A stretch of 64,000 nucleotides of DNA. It comes from Aphanothece sp. CMT-3BRIN-NPC111 (GTDB lineage: Bacteria; Cyanobacteriota; Cyanobacteriia; Cyanobacteriales; JAHHGU01). How positions within the stretch are numbered: the first letter of the stretch is position 1; each line of letters starts with the position of its first letter. The notes below the pieces were generated by a model that saw only the letters and a list, made by a program, of their open reading frames with translations, had not been told where the DNA came from and made no database searches. Where the stretch lies: NCBI GenBank assembly GCA_019359765.1, contig JAHHGU010000020.1, forward strand, positions 1 through 64,000, written 5' to 3'. Positions 36,787 to 45,780 of this stretch are shown piece by piece. The position numbers and the translations under genes are program-made.

Positions 36787-37044
36787 ATGCGTATAGCTCA
36801 AGTTTCACCCCTGTCGGAACCAGATCCCCCGTGGCGCGAACCTTTTGGTCTAGTGATGAGCGAATCGATAGCAACAGGGACGCAGCTGATTGCCCACGAC
36901 AAGACAGGATTTCTCTACCAAAGCTATGAAGAAATGGCAGCGATGATTCCGGCATCACTACAACTTGAGCGACAAACTTGCCGAGTTTATGTCGAAACAA
37001 AATTTAACATTACCCAAATGGTAGATGCATATGAAGCGGCCTAG
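36787..37044 (+). pseudogene. Remnant of a GT4 glycosyltransferase
   Basis: An 85-codon frame starts MRIAQVSPLSEPDPPW, the start of a cyanobacterial GT4 family of about 380 residues. It then jumps to WREPFGLVMSESIATGT, the donor-site loop, then to HDKTGFLYQSYEEMAAMIPA, and ends KFNITQMVDAYEAA. These are distant parts of the parent enzyme, so at least two in-frame deletions have removed most of the gene, including the acceptor domain. It cannot be active. Confidence 0.85.
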
Positions 37045-37143
37045 CGAGAAATACTAGCAGGTCGCTTTTCTATGAATGGGCGGCTGGATGCCTCCAAAGC
37101 AAGTTTCTAATCAACGGCTTTTTTTAATACGGAGATTTATATC

Positions 37144-37323
37144 ATGTGCCTGAATACCTGTCCTTGTTGCGGAAGCCCCCTCCTGCGCCATGCCCGTCAG
37201 CAGGGTATTTATTGGTTTTGCACCTCCTGCCGCCAGGAAATGATCCCCCTGATTGGCGATGCTACGCCTCGCCGGGATATTTTGGGAGGGCGATCGCGCA
37301 TCCCACAAACAGTTACTTCATAG
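37144..37323 (+). CDS. Small zinc-ribbon protein
   Basis: This is a 59-residue protein (MCLNTCPCCGSPLL...). It has a treble set of cysteines (C6, C8, C9) followed 17 residues later by C26 and C29 in WFCTSCRQEM. It is a compact zinc ribbon of a kind conserved in cyanobacteria. GGAG lies nine bases upstream of the ATG, and a hairpin with a T-run follows at 37452-37486. This makes a tidy one-gene unit. Function is unknown. It is short enough to be missed by many gene finders. Confidence 0.78.
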   Translation: MCLNTCPCCGSPLLRHARQQGIYWFCTSCRQEMIPLIGDATPRRDILGGRSRIPQTVTS

Positions 37324-37451
37324 TGGAGGCGAGCTTTCTTAAGACAGCCGGTGAAAAAGAGTGAGGAGTGAGATGTGAGGAGTATCCCTCACTCAAGGAA
37401 CTGGCGACAAATTTTACCTTGCCTATTTTTAACGGCTACAGTTTAGTTAAG

Positions 37452-37490
37452 ACACCGCCCCTTTGGACGGTGTTATTTTACTTTTTTCCT
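37452..37490 (+). terminator. Putative terminator
   Basis: An ACACCG/CGGTGT stem with an extra CC/GG pair is followed by TATTTTACTTTTTT. It is about 130 bp downstream of the small zinc-ribbon gene. The rest of 37324-37878 shows no gene. Confidence 0.6.
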
Positions 37491-37878
37491 CTCAGCAGAA
37501 TATCTAGAATTTACCGAGTTAGACCTAACTGCTTTTCTGTAGCTTGGAGGACAAGAAGGATACGTCTGACTAGTGAAGAATCTCTCAACTCCTCTGTTTC
37601 AGTGTATTTGGTGGATTATTTCTACCACGCTGCACGAGTGCCATTTGCGCGAGCGCTCCTGCGCGGTCACTTCGCCGCCGAGGAAGGTCATGCAGGATGT
37701 GTGCAATGAAGAAAAGGGCTTCGTTCGCCTGATAAGATGAGGTGACAGGTGGATGAACAGCCCGATCATCTCTCTTCAAGTGCAGAAAACACTATAAGTA
37801 GACGAGATATTACGCCAGTCAAAAACGTTCGCCAAATAAACCGCAAGGGACGCACGCAAGGAGTTATAGGCAAATCAA

Positions 37879-38925
37879 GTGCTAGCAGCATTACTGTACG
37901 GTCGAGAAGACTTACGCCTGGAAGAAGTTGCCGATCCGACACCCGCACCGGGTGAGGTAGTGATTCAAGTCGCGGCGGCAACAACCTGTGGCACCGACTT
38001 AAAAGTTTGGCGTCGTGGTGGTCATGCCAGAATGCTACAGCCTCCCACCCTGTTTGGTCACGAAGCAGCGGGTCGGATTGTGGCATTAGGATCTGGAGTA
38101 GGCGGTTGGCAAGTGGGCGATCGCGTTGTTGCCAATAACTCAGCTCCCTGCATGAACTGCTTTTTCTGCCAGCGTCAGGAATATTCCCTCTGCCCCAACT
38201 TGACTTGGAATAACGGCACCTTTGCAGAGTACCTGAAAATACCGGCACAGATTGTGCAGCACAACTTGTTGCCCGTGCCTGATGATTTACCAGACGCTCT
38301 CGCGGCAATGACAGAACCTCTGGCTTGCGTACTACATGGGGTAGCACGTTCTCAGATCCAGCCCAACTCGCGGGTAGTGGTGTTGGGGGATGGTGCCATT
38401 GGGTTGATGTTTGTGGCAGTGCTGGCTCATCGCTCAGCGGAGGTGTTTCTGTTTGGGGGTAACGACCAGCGGTTGCAAATTGGGGCGCAGATGGGAGCGT
38501 CTCGAACTTTTAATTATCACCAAGTAAGTGACTTACCAGCAGTGGTAAAAGACTTGACAGATGGTTGGGGCGCAGATGTGGTGATTGAAGCTACTGGTGT
38601 GCCAGCTGTTTGGGAGGATGCGATCGCTTGTGGTCGTCCTGGTGCCACTATTAACTTATTTGGCGGCTGCCCACGGGATACCACCGTTACCGTAAATACA
38701 GAGCAGCTACACTACAACGAACTCACCCTTAAAGGTGTCTTTCACAACACACCTATTTATGTGCGAGATGCCTTATCCTTGCTGGCGAGTCGAGCGATTC
38801 CCTTTGAGTTACTAATTAGCGATCGCCGACCTCTGAAGGATTTAGAGCAGGTGTTCCAAGATATGAAAAATCGTAAGGCAATCAAAGTCGCCATTGAGCC
38901 TAGCTTGAACTTCTCCGGTCATTAA
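37879..38925 (+). CDS. Zinc-dependent medium-chain dehydrogenase
   Basis: This 348-residue MDR-superfamily enzyme starts from a GTG (MLAALLYGREDLRLEEV, matching the family start). The catalytic zinc site is CGTDLKVWRRGGH with GHEAAGRIV. The structural zinc cysteines are CMNCFFCQRQEYSLC. The Rossmann motif is VVLGDGAIGLMF. It oxidises an alcohol or polyol with NAD(P); relatives are threonine and sorbitol dehydrogenase-like. AAGGAG lies 15 bases upstream, a long spacing. A DUF2294 gene converges on it 12 bp away, and a paralogue lies about 700 bp beyond on the other strand. Confidence 0.9.
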   Translation: MLAALLYGREDLRLEEVADPTPAPGEVVIQVAAATTCGTDLKVWRRGGHARMLQPPTLFGHEAAGRIVALGSGVGGWQVGDRVVANNSAPCMNCFFCQRQEYSLCPNLTWNNGTFAEYLKIPAQIVQHNLLPVPDDLPDALAAMTEPLACVLHGVARSQIQPNSRVVVLGDGAIGLMFVAVLAHRSAEVFLFGGNDQRLQIGAQMGASRTFNYHQVSDLPAVVKDLTDGWGADVVIEATGVPAVWEDAIACGRPGATINLFGGCPRDTTVTVNTEQLHYNELTLKGVFHNTPIYVRDALSLLASRAIPFELLISDRRPLKDLEQVFQDMKNRKAIKVAIEPSLNFSGH

Positions 38926-38937
38926 CTAGACAAAATA

Positions 38938-39360
38938 TCAGTTAGATGCCTTACCTGATTGGCGCTTTGAGCTAGAGGAGGAATCGCGAAATTGAGGTTC
39001 CTCAGCCAAGATAACAATGGTACCAGTACGACCTGTGTCTAAACTGGCATCGCTCAGGATGTCGATTACAGATATGCCCATAACTTCCTCAATTAATGCC
39101 TGGAGTTGTTGCTGAATTGTCTGCTCTAAATCTGACCGTACTTGCTCAGCCAACTCTTCGTGACCATTATTAGCCAAAAATTGCTCTGGTTGGGTGACAG
39201 CGTTTTCCACAATGATGACAACTTTGGCATCAAAAAGCTGGCAGGCAACTTTACTTGGCTGATGTCCCAGCTGATTGCGGTATAAAGCTTGGATACGTTG
39301 GGAGAGGGTTCGTTCTATTTGGCCCCGCGTAGGGCTTGATGTTTCCATGTCCGTAGGCAT
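38938..39360 (-). CDS. DUF2294 domain protein
   Basis: This 140-residue protein fits DUF2294: TRGQIERTLSQRIQALYRNQLGHQPSKVAC, then FDAKVVIIVENAVTQPEQFL and IEEVMGISVIDILSDASLDTGRTGTIVILAEEP. No membrane span or catalytic motif is known, and the family function is unsettled. It ends 12 bp from the stop of the convergent dehydrogenase. Its promoter would lie within the 256-bp gap at 39361-39616, which is otherwise empty. Confidence 0.85.
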   Translation of the reverse strand: MPTDMETSSPTRGQIERTLSQRIQALYRNQLGHQPSKVACQLFDAKVVIIVENAVTQPEQFLANNGHEELAEQVRSDLEQTIQQQLQALIEEVMGISVIDILSDASLDTGRTGTIVILAEEPQFRDSSSSSKRQSGKASN

Positions 39361-39616
39361 AGAGCATCAGGTATAAAAAGGAGGTCACCTAATACATTAT
39401 CCAACTTTAGCAGTAGAGAATACCTTATAAAAATACTTCTTAAGGAATGCTTATATTTAAGTTACTATGGATACAATTAAAAAATTTAATAAAATTCGGC
39501 TAATTATAGAAACCCCTACTACAGCGCTTTTGCTGAGCAGGGGATTATGGTATTTATTTGCTGTTGCTGCACGCTTAGGCCAGAGTCTAGATGCCAGTTG
39601 GCAACAGGAGTAGCAT

Positions 39617-40678
39617 TTAGTTATTTGTAGTTGAAGGGTAGATGAGGATTTTGTAAGTTTCTGGGGTTGGGGCGATCGCCTGCTCTACCGCCTTAGATAA
39701 ATCTTGTAGGGGGTAGCGATCGCTAATCAACGCATCCACATCGATTCGCCGATTGAAGACAATATCTGTGGCAAGGCTTTGCACCCGGAAGGAAGAACTG
39801 TAGCTGCCCATCAAGTCAATTTCCCGGCGATAGAGAATATTAGGGTTAATAGGAATTTCCATCTCATCCGGAAACTCTGCAAAAAAGAGAATCTTGCCCC
39901 CCTTGCGCGTACAGTCAAGCGCCTGGAAGAAAGCTTTATCACTGGGAACAGCTAGCAAAGTAGTATCAACGCCCATGCCCCCAGTAAGGGCTTGTACTTT
40001 ACTGGATAACTCTGGATCGCGGGGGTCAAATGCAGCTTCTGCACCAACCTCCAAAGCTTTTTCAATTCGGGAGGGAAGCAAATCAGTAGCGATCGCTCTC
40101 GCTCCAAAGTATTTTATCAACATAATAAACATCAGCCCAATTGGCCCAGCACCAGTCACCAAAATTGTTTCACCGGGCTGCACCTGAGCTTTTTTCACAG
40201 CTTTCAGGCAGCAGTTGGTTGGCTCAACAAAACTAGCCTGCTCGAAACTGATATTATCTGGAATCGGAATCAAGCCACCGTGCTGTACGATATGTCCTGG
40301 CACCTTGACAAAATCCGCAAAGCCACCTCCACTGGGAGCAAACCCAGCTGTCGTAGTGATATTTTTATAAACATCGCACATAGAGAAGTTGTCATTGAGG
40401 CAGTAGCCGCAGTGCATACAAGGGATGTGGTGCATAACTACAACCCGCTGGCCCACCTGCCATCCAGTCACCGCCTCTCCCACAGCCGCAATCACACCAG
40501 CAGTTTCATGCCCAAAGATGCGCGGTGGCTCATATAGGGGATAGCGAATCTTTTTGATATCCGACTGACACAGCCCCACCACACGCACCTGTACGAGTAC
40601 TTCATCTGGTGCAACTGCTGGTACTGGCACCTCTTCGTAACTCAGCTGATTGACACCCCTGAATACCTGTGCTTTCAT
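39617..40678 (-). CDS. Zinc-dependent medium-chain dehydrogenase (sugar-alcohol or threonine type)
   Basis: This 353-residue enzyme has catalytic zinc residues in GLCQSDIKKI and IFGHETAG, structural cysteines in CMHCGYCLNDNFSMC, and the coenzyme loop LVTGAGPIGLMF. It resembles L-threonine 3-dehydrogenase and sorbitol dehydrogenase-like enzymes and is a paralogue of the 37879-38925 product. Its stop is at 39617 and its start at 40678, about 58 bp from the end of the tnpB element. The pair, with the FAD enzyme beyond tnpB, may act on one substrate. That is inference. Confidence 0.9.
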   Translation of the reverse strand: MKAQVFRGVNQLSYEEVPVPAVAPDEVLVQVRVVGLCQSDIKKIRYPLYEPPRIFGHETAGVIAAVGEAVTGWQVGQRVVVMHHIPCMHCGYCLNDNFSMCDVYKNITTTAGFAPSGGGFADFVKVPGHIVQHGGLIPIPDNISFEQASFVEPTNCCLKAVKKAQVQPGETILVTGAGPIGLMFIMLIKYFGARAIATDLLPSRIEKALEVGAEAAFDPRDPELSSKVQALTGGMGVDTTLLAVPSDKAFFQALDCTRKGGKILFFAEFPDEMEIPINPNILYRREIDLMGSYSSSFRVQSLATDIVFNRRIDVDALISDRYPLQDLSKAVEQAIAPTPETYKILIYPSTTNN

Positions 40679-40699
40679 AGTTATCCCTATTTGCCCGCC

Positions 40700-40870
40700 T
40701 TAATTTATGTGACATCCTCCTACAGCAAATCAAAGATTATGCCGTAGGCTTCCAAACCTCACAATTTGGCTTTCCTGGTTTTTCCCGTATACGGGATTTC
40801 GGCACTTGGCTAGAACTTGCGCCCCCCGCTAGTACGCCTGCACAGGCAGTTTCCATTCTCCGATTGTCCT
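40700..40870 (-). ncRNA. Putative tnpB right-end scaffold RNA (omega-RNA)
   Basis: The end of tnpB and the 40 bp beyond it fold strongly on the minus strand. CCTACGGC pairs with GCTGTAGG across the stop codon (40719-40748), and there is a perfect palindrome TCCCGTATACGGGA (40783-40796). This is where TnpB systems encode their guide scaffold. Boundaries are estimates. No expression can be seen from sequence alone. Confidence 0.45.
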
Positions 40871-42017
40871 CGGATACTAATTCCAAACCCCGTAATAACA
40901 CCATTTGAGCAGCCGCATGGTCACGATGAGTACGATAACCACAATCTGGACAACTATGTTCCCTTTCACTCAGGGGCTTGGTAACGGTTGCTTGACACTC
41001 TGGACAGGTCTGGGACGTACCACTAGGGTTGACCCTCTGGAAGTACACCCCACGCTTAAAGCACACCCATTTCAACAAGGACAAAAACGCACCAAAGGAA
41101 GCATCAACGCAGTCTTTGCGAAGCATTCCTTGATTGAGTCCAACCGTATTGAGGTCTTCTGCAAAAATGGTTTGCGCTTGGTTACACAGACTATGCGCTG
41201 TCCTCAAATGGAAGTCTTTACGAGTATTTTCAATGTGGTGATGCAGTTTGGCTACTCTGACTTGTGCCTTTTCCCAGTTATGGGAACGTTTCTGTTTTCT
41301 TGCTGCTCTGCGTTGGAGCAATTTCAGCTTCCGGTGCCGCGATTTCAAGAACTTTGGACGTTCAACCGAAGATCTGTCAGAAATAGTCAAAAACCGCTCC
41401 AATCCCAAGTCGATGCCAATGGCTCTGCCATGCACGGGAGTGTCAGGAATCGGAACAGGAGAAGCGATTGTTATCACTACATACCATTGAGTATTCCGGC
41501 AGCGAGACAATACCCTAACTTGTTTAACCACGAACCCCTCTGGGATTGGTCGGTGCATATTGATTGGCACAGCACCAATTTTGGGAAGTTTGATGTGGTA
41601 TCCAACAATAGGGTTGTCTTTGAATTGGGGAAAAACAAACGAGCGAAGCTGGCCAATTTTCCTGAATCTAGGAAACCCAAATCCTCGTTTTTGAAACGCT
41701 TCCCAAGTATCGTGCAACCTGCGAACTGTAGTTTGCAAAACCTGGGAATGAACTTGTGCCAGTTCTGGATTTTCCTTTTTTACTTTGGGCAGTGCGTCTT
41801 GTTGTCGCTGATAACTGGGGAATGGTGCATCAGCCCCAATGATGTATTCTCGGCTCAACGAACACCTATCAATCGCAGATTTCCGAGAGGCAATCCAATC
41901 TTTCAACTCACCAAGAGCATAGTTGTAAACCTGGCGACAGGTTTCCAACCACTCCATCATAAGTTGTTGAGTAGTTGCGTCTGGGTAAATTCTGTAGGTG
42001 AAGTTCATTATCAGCAT
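40737..42017 (-). CDS. tnpB: TnpB, RNA-guided nuclease of an IS200/IS605 (IS1341-type) element
   Basis: I prefer the ATG at 42017 (MLIMNFTYRIYPD), 426 residues. It keeps the RuvC triad: D203 in IGIDLGLERF, E287 in IFAEDLNTVGL and D366 in RTHRDHAAAQ. Its zinc ribbon has C338, C341, C356 and C359. It also has the N-terminal helix-turn-helix seen in this family. TnpB cuts DNA guided by an RNA made from the element's right end and helps retain the element after transposition. No tnpA is present, so the element is solo and depends on a transposase in trans. It separates the two zinc dehydrogenases from the FAD oxidoreductase. The 407-codon frame on the other strand is a shadow. Confidence 0.94.
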   Translation of the reverse strand: MLIMNFTYRIYPDATTQQLMMEWLETCRQVYNYALGELKDWIASRKSAIDRCSLSREYIIGADAPFPSYQRQQDALPKVKKENPELAQVHSQVLQTTVRRLHDTWEAFQKRGFGFPRFRKIGQLRSFVFPQFKDNPIVGYHIKLPKIGAVPINMHRPIPEGFVVKQVRVLSRCRNTQWYVVITIASPVPIPDTPVHGRAIGIDLGLERFLTISDRSSVERPKFLKSRHRKLKLLQRRAARKQKRSHNWEKAQVRVAKLHHHIENTRKDFHLRTAHSLCNQAQTIFAEDLNTVGLNQGMLRKDCVDASFGAFLSLLKWVCFKRGVYFQRVNPSGTSQTCPECQATVTKPLSEREHSCPDCGYRTHRDHAAAQMVLLRGLELVSEDNRRMETACAGVLAGGASSSQVPKSRIREKPGKPNCEVWKPTA

Positions 42018-42131
42018 CAAGCTATTCTACCATGCTCCATGCTGGCGGTAAATACTAACCTCCAAGGCATTGAGCCTTTCCATTGGCTTGAGGGGATACA
42101 CTGGTATCCCCTAACCCCCACCAAATAGTTA

Positions 42132-42171
42132 AACGCAAAGGTACGCAGAGGAATTAATATTCCTTTGCGTT
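42132..42171. repeat. AACGCAAAGG hairpin repeat upstream of the FAD gene
   Basis: Perfect 10-bp arms AACGCAAAGG and CCTTTGCGTT enclose GTACGCAGAGGAATTAATATT. The element lies 17 bp before the FAD gene start, so it would sit in its leader mRNA. It belongs to the same family as 50033-50103. Confidence 0.7.
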
Positions 42172-42187
42172 AAAAAAGAAGGTTGCC

Positions 42188-43957
42188 ATGAATGAACTAA
42201 CTGCTGATGTCTTAGTAGTAGGAGGTGGAACAGGGGGAACAGCTGCCGCCATCCAAGCTGCCCGTAGAGGGGCCAAAACCATTTTAGTGAGTGAATTTCC
42301 CTGGCTGGGAGGAATGCTAACCAGCGCCGGGGTATCTGCCCCAGATGGCAATGAATTAGCTGCCTTTCAAACAGGGCTTTGGGGTGCGTTTGTGCAAGAA
42401 CTGCGGCAACGGCAGATTGGCGGATTAGATAACAGCTGGGTAAGTATGTTTTCTTTCTCGCCGCGACTGGGTGCCCAGATTTTTGCGGACTGGGCATGTT
42501 TGCCCAACCTGAAATGGATTGCCAAGCAAACGCCTTTAGAAGTGTTCAAAAGCGCGGACTGCATTACTGGCGTTCGCTTTGCCGATTTTACAGTTAAAGC
42601 AAAGATTACGCTGGATGCTACCGAACTGGGAGATTTGCTGGCTTTAGCAGAGATGCCGTATCGGTGGGGCTGGGAACTGCAATCTGAGTTTGGCGAACCC
42701 AGCGCCCCAAAAGTTCCCAATGAACTAATGGAACGATATCCGGTGCAAGCACCTACTTGGGTAGCAATATTGCAAGATTTTGGGGCTAATGGTGATGCCC
42801 CAGAAATTCCTGCCCCTCCCCAAGACGACGCATCGCAGTTTGCCAATGCCTGGAAAAATTATGGCTTAGAACAGTTTCTCAACTACGGCAGGCTATCGGG
42901 GGATCTTTTTATGCTCAACTGGCCCCTGCATGGTAATGATTATGCCTACAAAGTCGGACGTCTGATTGAATCTGAGGCAGCGCGGCGCGAATTTCTCCAA
43001 GAAGCCCGCTGGCATACACAAAGCTTTGCCCGCTTTATTCAAAGCCAACTGGGGTGTCGTTATGGCTTAGCGGATAAAGTTTTCCCCTCTCTTCTAACTT
43101 CTGAATGTTTAGGCGGAGGCGGTTATGCTTTGCACCCTTACTATAGAGAAAGCCGACGCTTAGTGGGACTGGCTACAGTGCGGGAGCAGGATATTTTGCC
43201 AGTGGTTGGAGAGCAAGTGGCAAGCTTACCACTTGATGCTGCTGGGGAGGTAAATAGCATAGCTGTGGGTAATTATGCAAATGACCACCATTACCCCACA
43301 AGTGATTTTAATGTACAACCAAAATCAATTCGCTGGGGGGGACGCTGGACTGGTACACCCTTCACTATCCCCTACAGTTGCCTAATCCCGGCGACAATGG
43401 ATGGTTTTCTGGCGTGCGAAAAAAATATCTCTGTGTCACATATTGCCAATGGTGCCACCCGGTTGCAGCCTGTTGTTATGAATATTGGACAGGCAGCTGG
43501 GATGGCGGCGGCGTTGTGCGTTGAGCAGAATTGTCAACCTAGAGACTTGCCTGTGAGGGTTTTGCAGGAAGCATTGTTGCAAAACGAGCAATGCGTTATC
43601 CCTCTGTTCAATGTCACACCCTCACATCCGGAATGGCTGCACTGGCAACGCTACTATTTGCTTCACCCAGAGGCCTATCCAACTACCGGCAATTGCCCTA
43701 ACTCCCACAACCAAAGTGCCCAGGTAGAAAACTTAAACCTCTTCAGTGGCATTTTCCACCGCCGCGCTGAGCAGGATTACACAATTACTCTCACCTGTCC
43801 AGATACTACTGCTAAAACCTGGATGCTCGTCACCTTGCAACCTTTTGTAGATATGCGATTACAAACCTATCCAGATGGGAATGCGATCGCACTTTGGGGA
43901 CGTCCCAACTTATCGGGTGGCTGGCTAGTGGTGGAAAAGATTGCCGATTTAGGATAG
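42188..43957 (+). CDS. FAD-dependent oxidoreductase (PF12831 type)
   Basis: This 589-residue protein has a classic FAD dinucleotide motif at the start (LVVGGGTGGTAAAIQAARRG), then KTILVSEFPWLGGMLTSAG, and near residue 385 the segment RWGGRWTGTPFTIPYSCLIP. It ends its catalytic region with NISVSHIANGATRLQPVVMNIGQAAGMAAAL. Members are often annotated as xanthan lyase-like but are FAD oxidoreductases of unknown substrate. No signal peptide is seen. It begins 17 bp after a hairpin repeat. The neighbours are two zinc dehydrogenases and tnpB. Confidence 0.9.
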   Translation: MNELTADVLVVGGGTGGTAAAIQAARRGAKTILVSEFPWLGGMLTSAGVSAPDGNELAAFQTGLWGAFVQELRQRQIGGLDNSWVSMFSFSPRLGAQIFADWACLPNLKWIAKQTPLEVFKSADCITGVRFADFTVKAKITLDATELGDLLALAEMPYRWGWELQSEFGEPSAPKVPNELMERYPVQAPTWVAILQDFGANGDAPEIPAPPQDDASQFANAWKNYGLEQFLNYGRLSGDLFMLNWPLHGNDYAYKVGRLIESEAARREFLQEARWHTQSFARFIQSQLGCRYGLADKVFPSLLTSECLGGGGYALHPYYRESRRLVGLATVREQDILPVVGEQVASLPLDAAGEVNSIAVGNYANDHHYPTSDFNVQPKSIRWGGRWTGTPFTIPYSCLIPATMDGFLACEKNISVSHIANGATRLQPVVMNIGQAAGMAAALCVEQNCQPRDLPVRVLQEALLQNEQCVIPLFNVTPSHPEWLHWQRYYLLHPEAYPTTGNCPNSHNQSAQVENLNLFSGIFHRRAEQDYTITLTCPDTTAKTWMLVTLQPFVDMRLQTYPDGNAIALWGRPNLSGGWLVVEKIADLG

Positions 43958-44068
43958 CTAGCCAACTTCCAGGGGGTTGCTGTCAATTGTTGAATAGATT
44001 AACCCCGCTTTGGATATAGTTATTAGATTATAAAAATAAAATGGAAAAAACAACTATAAATTAAAGAT

Positions 44069-44088
44069 TTGTTAAAAAGTTTTAACAA
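44069..44088. promoter_or_regulatory. TTGTTAAAA palindrome upstream of the kinase gene
   Basis: TTGTTAAAA and TTTTAACAA are perfect 9-bp inverted halves with a 2-base centre, in an AT-rich stretch about 120 bp before the kinase ATG. It could be an operator or a hairpin. No known binding motif is matched. Confidence 0.35.
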
Positions 44089-44210
44089 TAGTTATCAGCG
44101 CTTGGCGATCGCGACTGCAAACTATTTATGCCAAAAGAGGCGTAAGTATATCGATTAATTGCCTAGTCATTGATAATTAATAACTATTTCCTCGCCATGA
44201 GCTAATAATT

Positions 44211-45539
44211 ATGATTTGTTGTCTTAATCCTTACTGCTACGATCCACTTAATCCCGACGATCTAACTGCCTGCAAGTCATGCGGTACTCCCCTGATTCCC
44301 TTGTTACGCGATCGCTTTAAGATAATTGAACCCATCGGACGGGGCGGATTTGGTAAAACCTATCTTGCTGAAGACATTGACAAGCTGAATGAACGTTGTA
44401 TCATCAAACAGCTTACTTACCAAGCAAGCAATGAAGAGGAAGCCCATAAAGTTCAGCAGTTATTTCAACAGGAAGCTAGACAACTCCAGCAATTAGGCGA
44501 ACATCCTCAGATTCCTGCCCTATTCGCTTATTTTCAGAGCAATAAGTCTTTCTTTTTAGCGCAACAACTAATTGAAGGGCAGAATTTATTGAAGGAATTT
44601 GAGCAGAAAGGTGCGTTTAGCGAAGCAAAAATCCGATACATATTGCAAAATCTGCTGCCTGTTTTGCAATACGTTCACACTCATAATGTTATCCATCGAG
44701 ACATCAAGCCCGACAACATTATCGGTGAATCTGTTACAGGCAAGCTGGTGTTGATTGACTTTGGTGTTTCCAAGGTGATCGCACCTACTGCCCAAACCCA
44801 AACAGGAACCATGATTGGCTCACAAGGCTATGCATCCCCAGAGCAGGTAAAAGGCAAAGTTAAACCGTCTAGCGATTTATTCAGCTTAGGAGTTACCTGC
44901 TTTCATTTGCTTAGTGGTATCGATCCATCAGTTTTATGGACAGATCGAGGATTCAGCTGGGTAGATGATTGGCAACGCTACTTGGGCGATACCCTCGATC
45001 CTCAATTGGCTTATGTTTTGAATCGACTTCTAAACAAAGATCGACAGCAACGTTATCAGTCAGCAAATGAGGCATTACGGGACTTGCAAGGAGTACCGCA
45101 ACACCAGCCTTCAGGGTATACAACTACTCGATCCACCTATTCGTTTCCTGCACAGTCTTCCTCCAGCAATTTGCCTGCGCGATCGCCAGTTTCACAGACT
45201 TCAGCAAGCAGAACATCAAATTCTTCTCGTCAGCCAGTCTCAGTAACTGTTGTTAGAGATAAGCCAATCTCCCCCTTGACTAGTGTGTTTGGTGCAGGAA
45301 TTGTTCTTGTTGTGGGAGTAATAGGTGGATTCATCTGGCTGAGTTCACAAATACCACGTTATCAGACGCCTGTTACCTCGCCGCTCCAATCACTTCCCTT
45401 GCAGCAGGTTTCACCCACCCCCAACCATCCGCCATCTAACTACCCCCCACGTAACCAACCGCCGCCTAGCTACCCACCGCCATCTAACTATCCGCCACCT
45501 AACTACCCACCACCTGCTCCTCCATTTCCTCAACCTTAA
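44211..45539 (+). CDS. Membrane-anchored Ser/Thr protein kinase with N-terminal zinc motif and Pro-rich tail
   Basis: This 442-residue protein begins with a CCLNPYCYDPLNPDDL...CKSCG cysteine motif (residues 3-25), probably zinc-binding. It is followed by a Hanks kinase domain (about 33-300) with the Gly loop IGRGGFGKTYLAE, the lysine IIKQL, the catalytic loop VIHRDIKPDN, and the LIDFGVSK metal motif. After about 60 Ser/Thr-rich residues comes one membrane span (PLTSVFGAGIVLVVGVIGGF). It ends in a periplasmic tail of about 70 residues rich in Pro, Ser, Tyr and Asn. All catalytic residues are present. This is a typical cyanobacterial SpkB/SpkF-like kinase. Confidence 0.93.
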   Translation: MICCLNPYCYDPLNPDDLTACKSCGTPLIPLLRDRFKIIEPIGRGGFGKTYLAEDIDKLNERCIIKQLTYQASNEEEAHKVQQLFQQEARQLQQLGEHPQIPALFAYFQSNKSFFLAQQLIEGQNLLKEFEQKGAFSEAKIRYILQNLLPVLQYVHTHNVIHRDIKPDNIIGESVTGKLVLIDFGVSKVIAPTAQTQTGTMIGSQGYASPEQVKGKVKPSSDLFSLGVTCFHLLSGIDPSVLWTDRGFSWVDDWQRYLGDTLDPQLAYVLNRLLNKDRQQRYQSANEALRDLQGVPQHQPSGYTTTRSTYSFPAQSSSSNLPARSPVSQTSASRTSNSSRQPVSVTVVRDKPISPLTSVFGAGIVLVVGVIGGFIWLSSQIPRYQTPVTSPLQSLPLQQVSPTPNHPPSNYPPRNQPPPSYPPPSNYPPPNYPPPAPPFPQP

Positions 45540-45780
45540 TCTAGGCTGGTTGGCTGTTCCGGTGATTTACAATTTAGGCGAAATGACGAAACTAGTCTGA
45601 CTTAATAGCAGTGGCCATAACGGTAAGGACAGAAGATGGCGATCCTAGCATCGTACACGTAGAGGAGCGGGGTCAAAAACGTCCCGCCAAGGAACACGAG
45701 AAAGCTCTAGTGGGAATTTCACAATAACCTGAGAGATAAGCTGCAATCTCGCAGCAACACTATCAAATCAGGAGGCACTA

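Noticed and set aside
40905..42128. 407-codon plus-strand frame antisense to tnpB
   Set aside because: It is an antisense shadow of a clearly coding tnpB; its translation shows no domain.
45540..45780. Structured riboswitch before fsa
   Set aside because: Some blocks looked like a glutamine-responsive RNA, but the consensus was not met, so I do not claim it.
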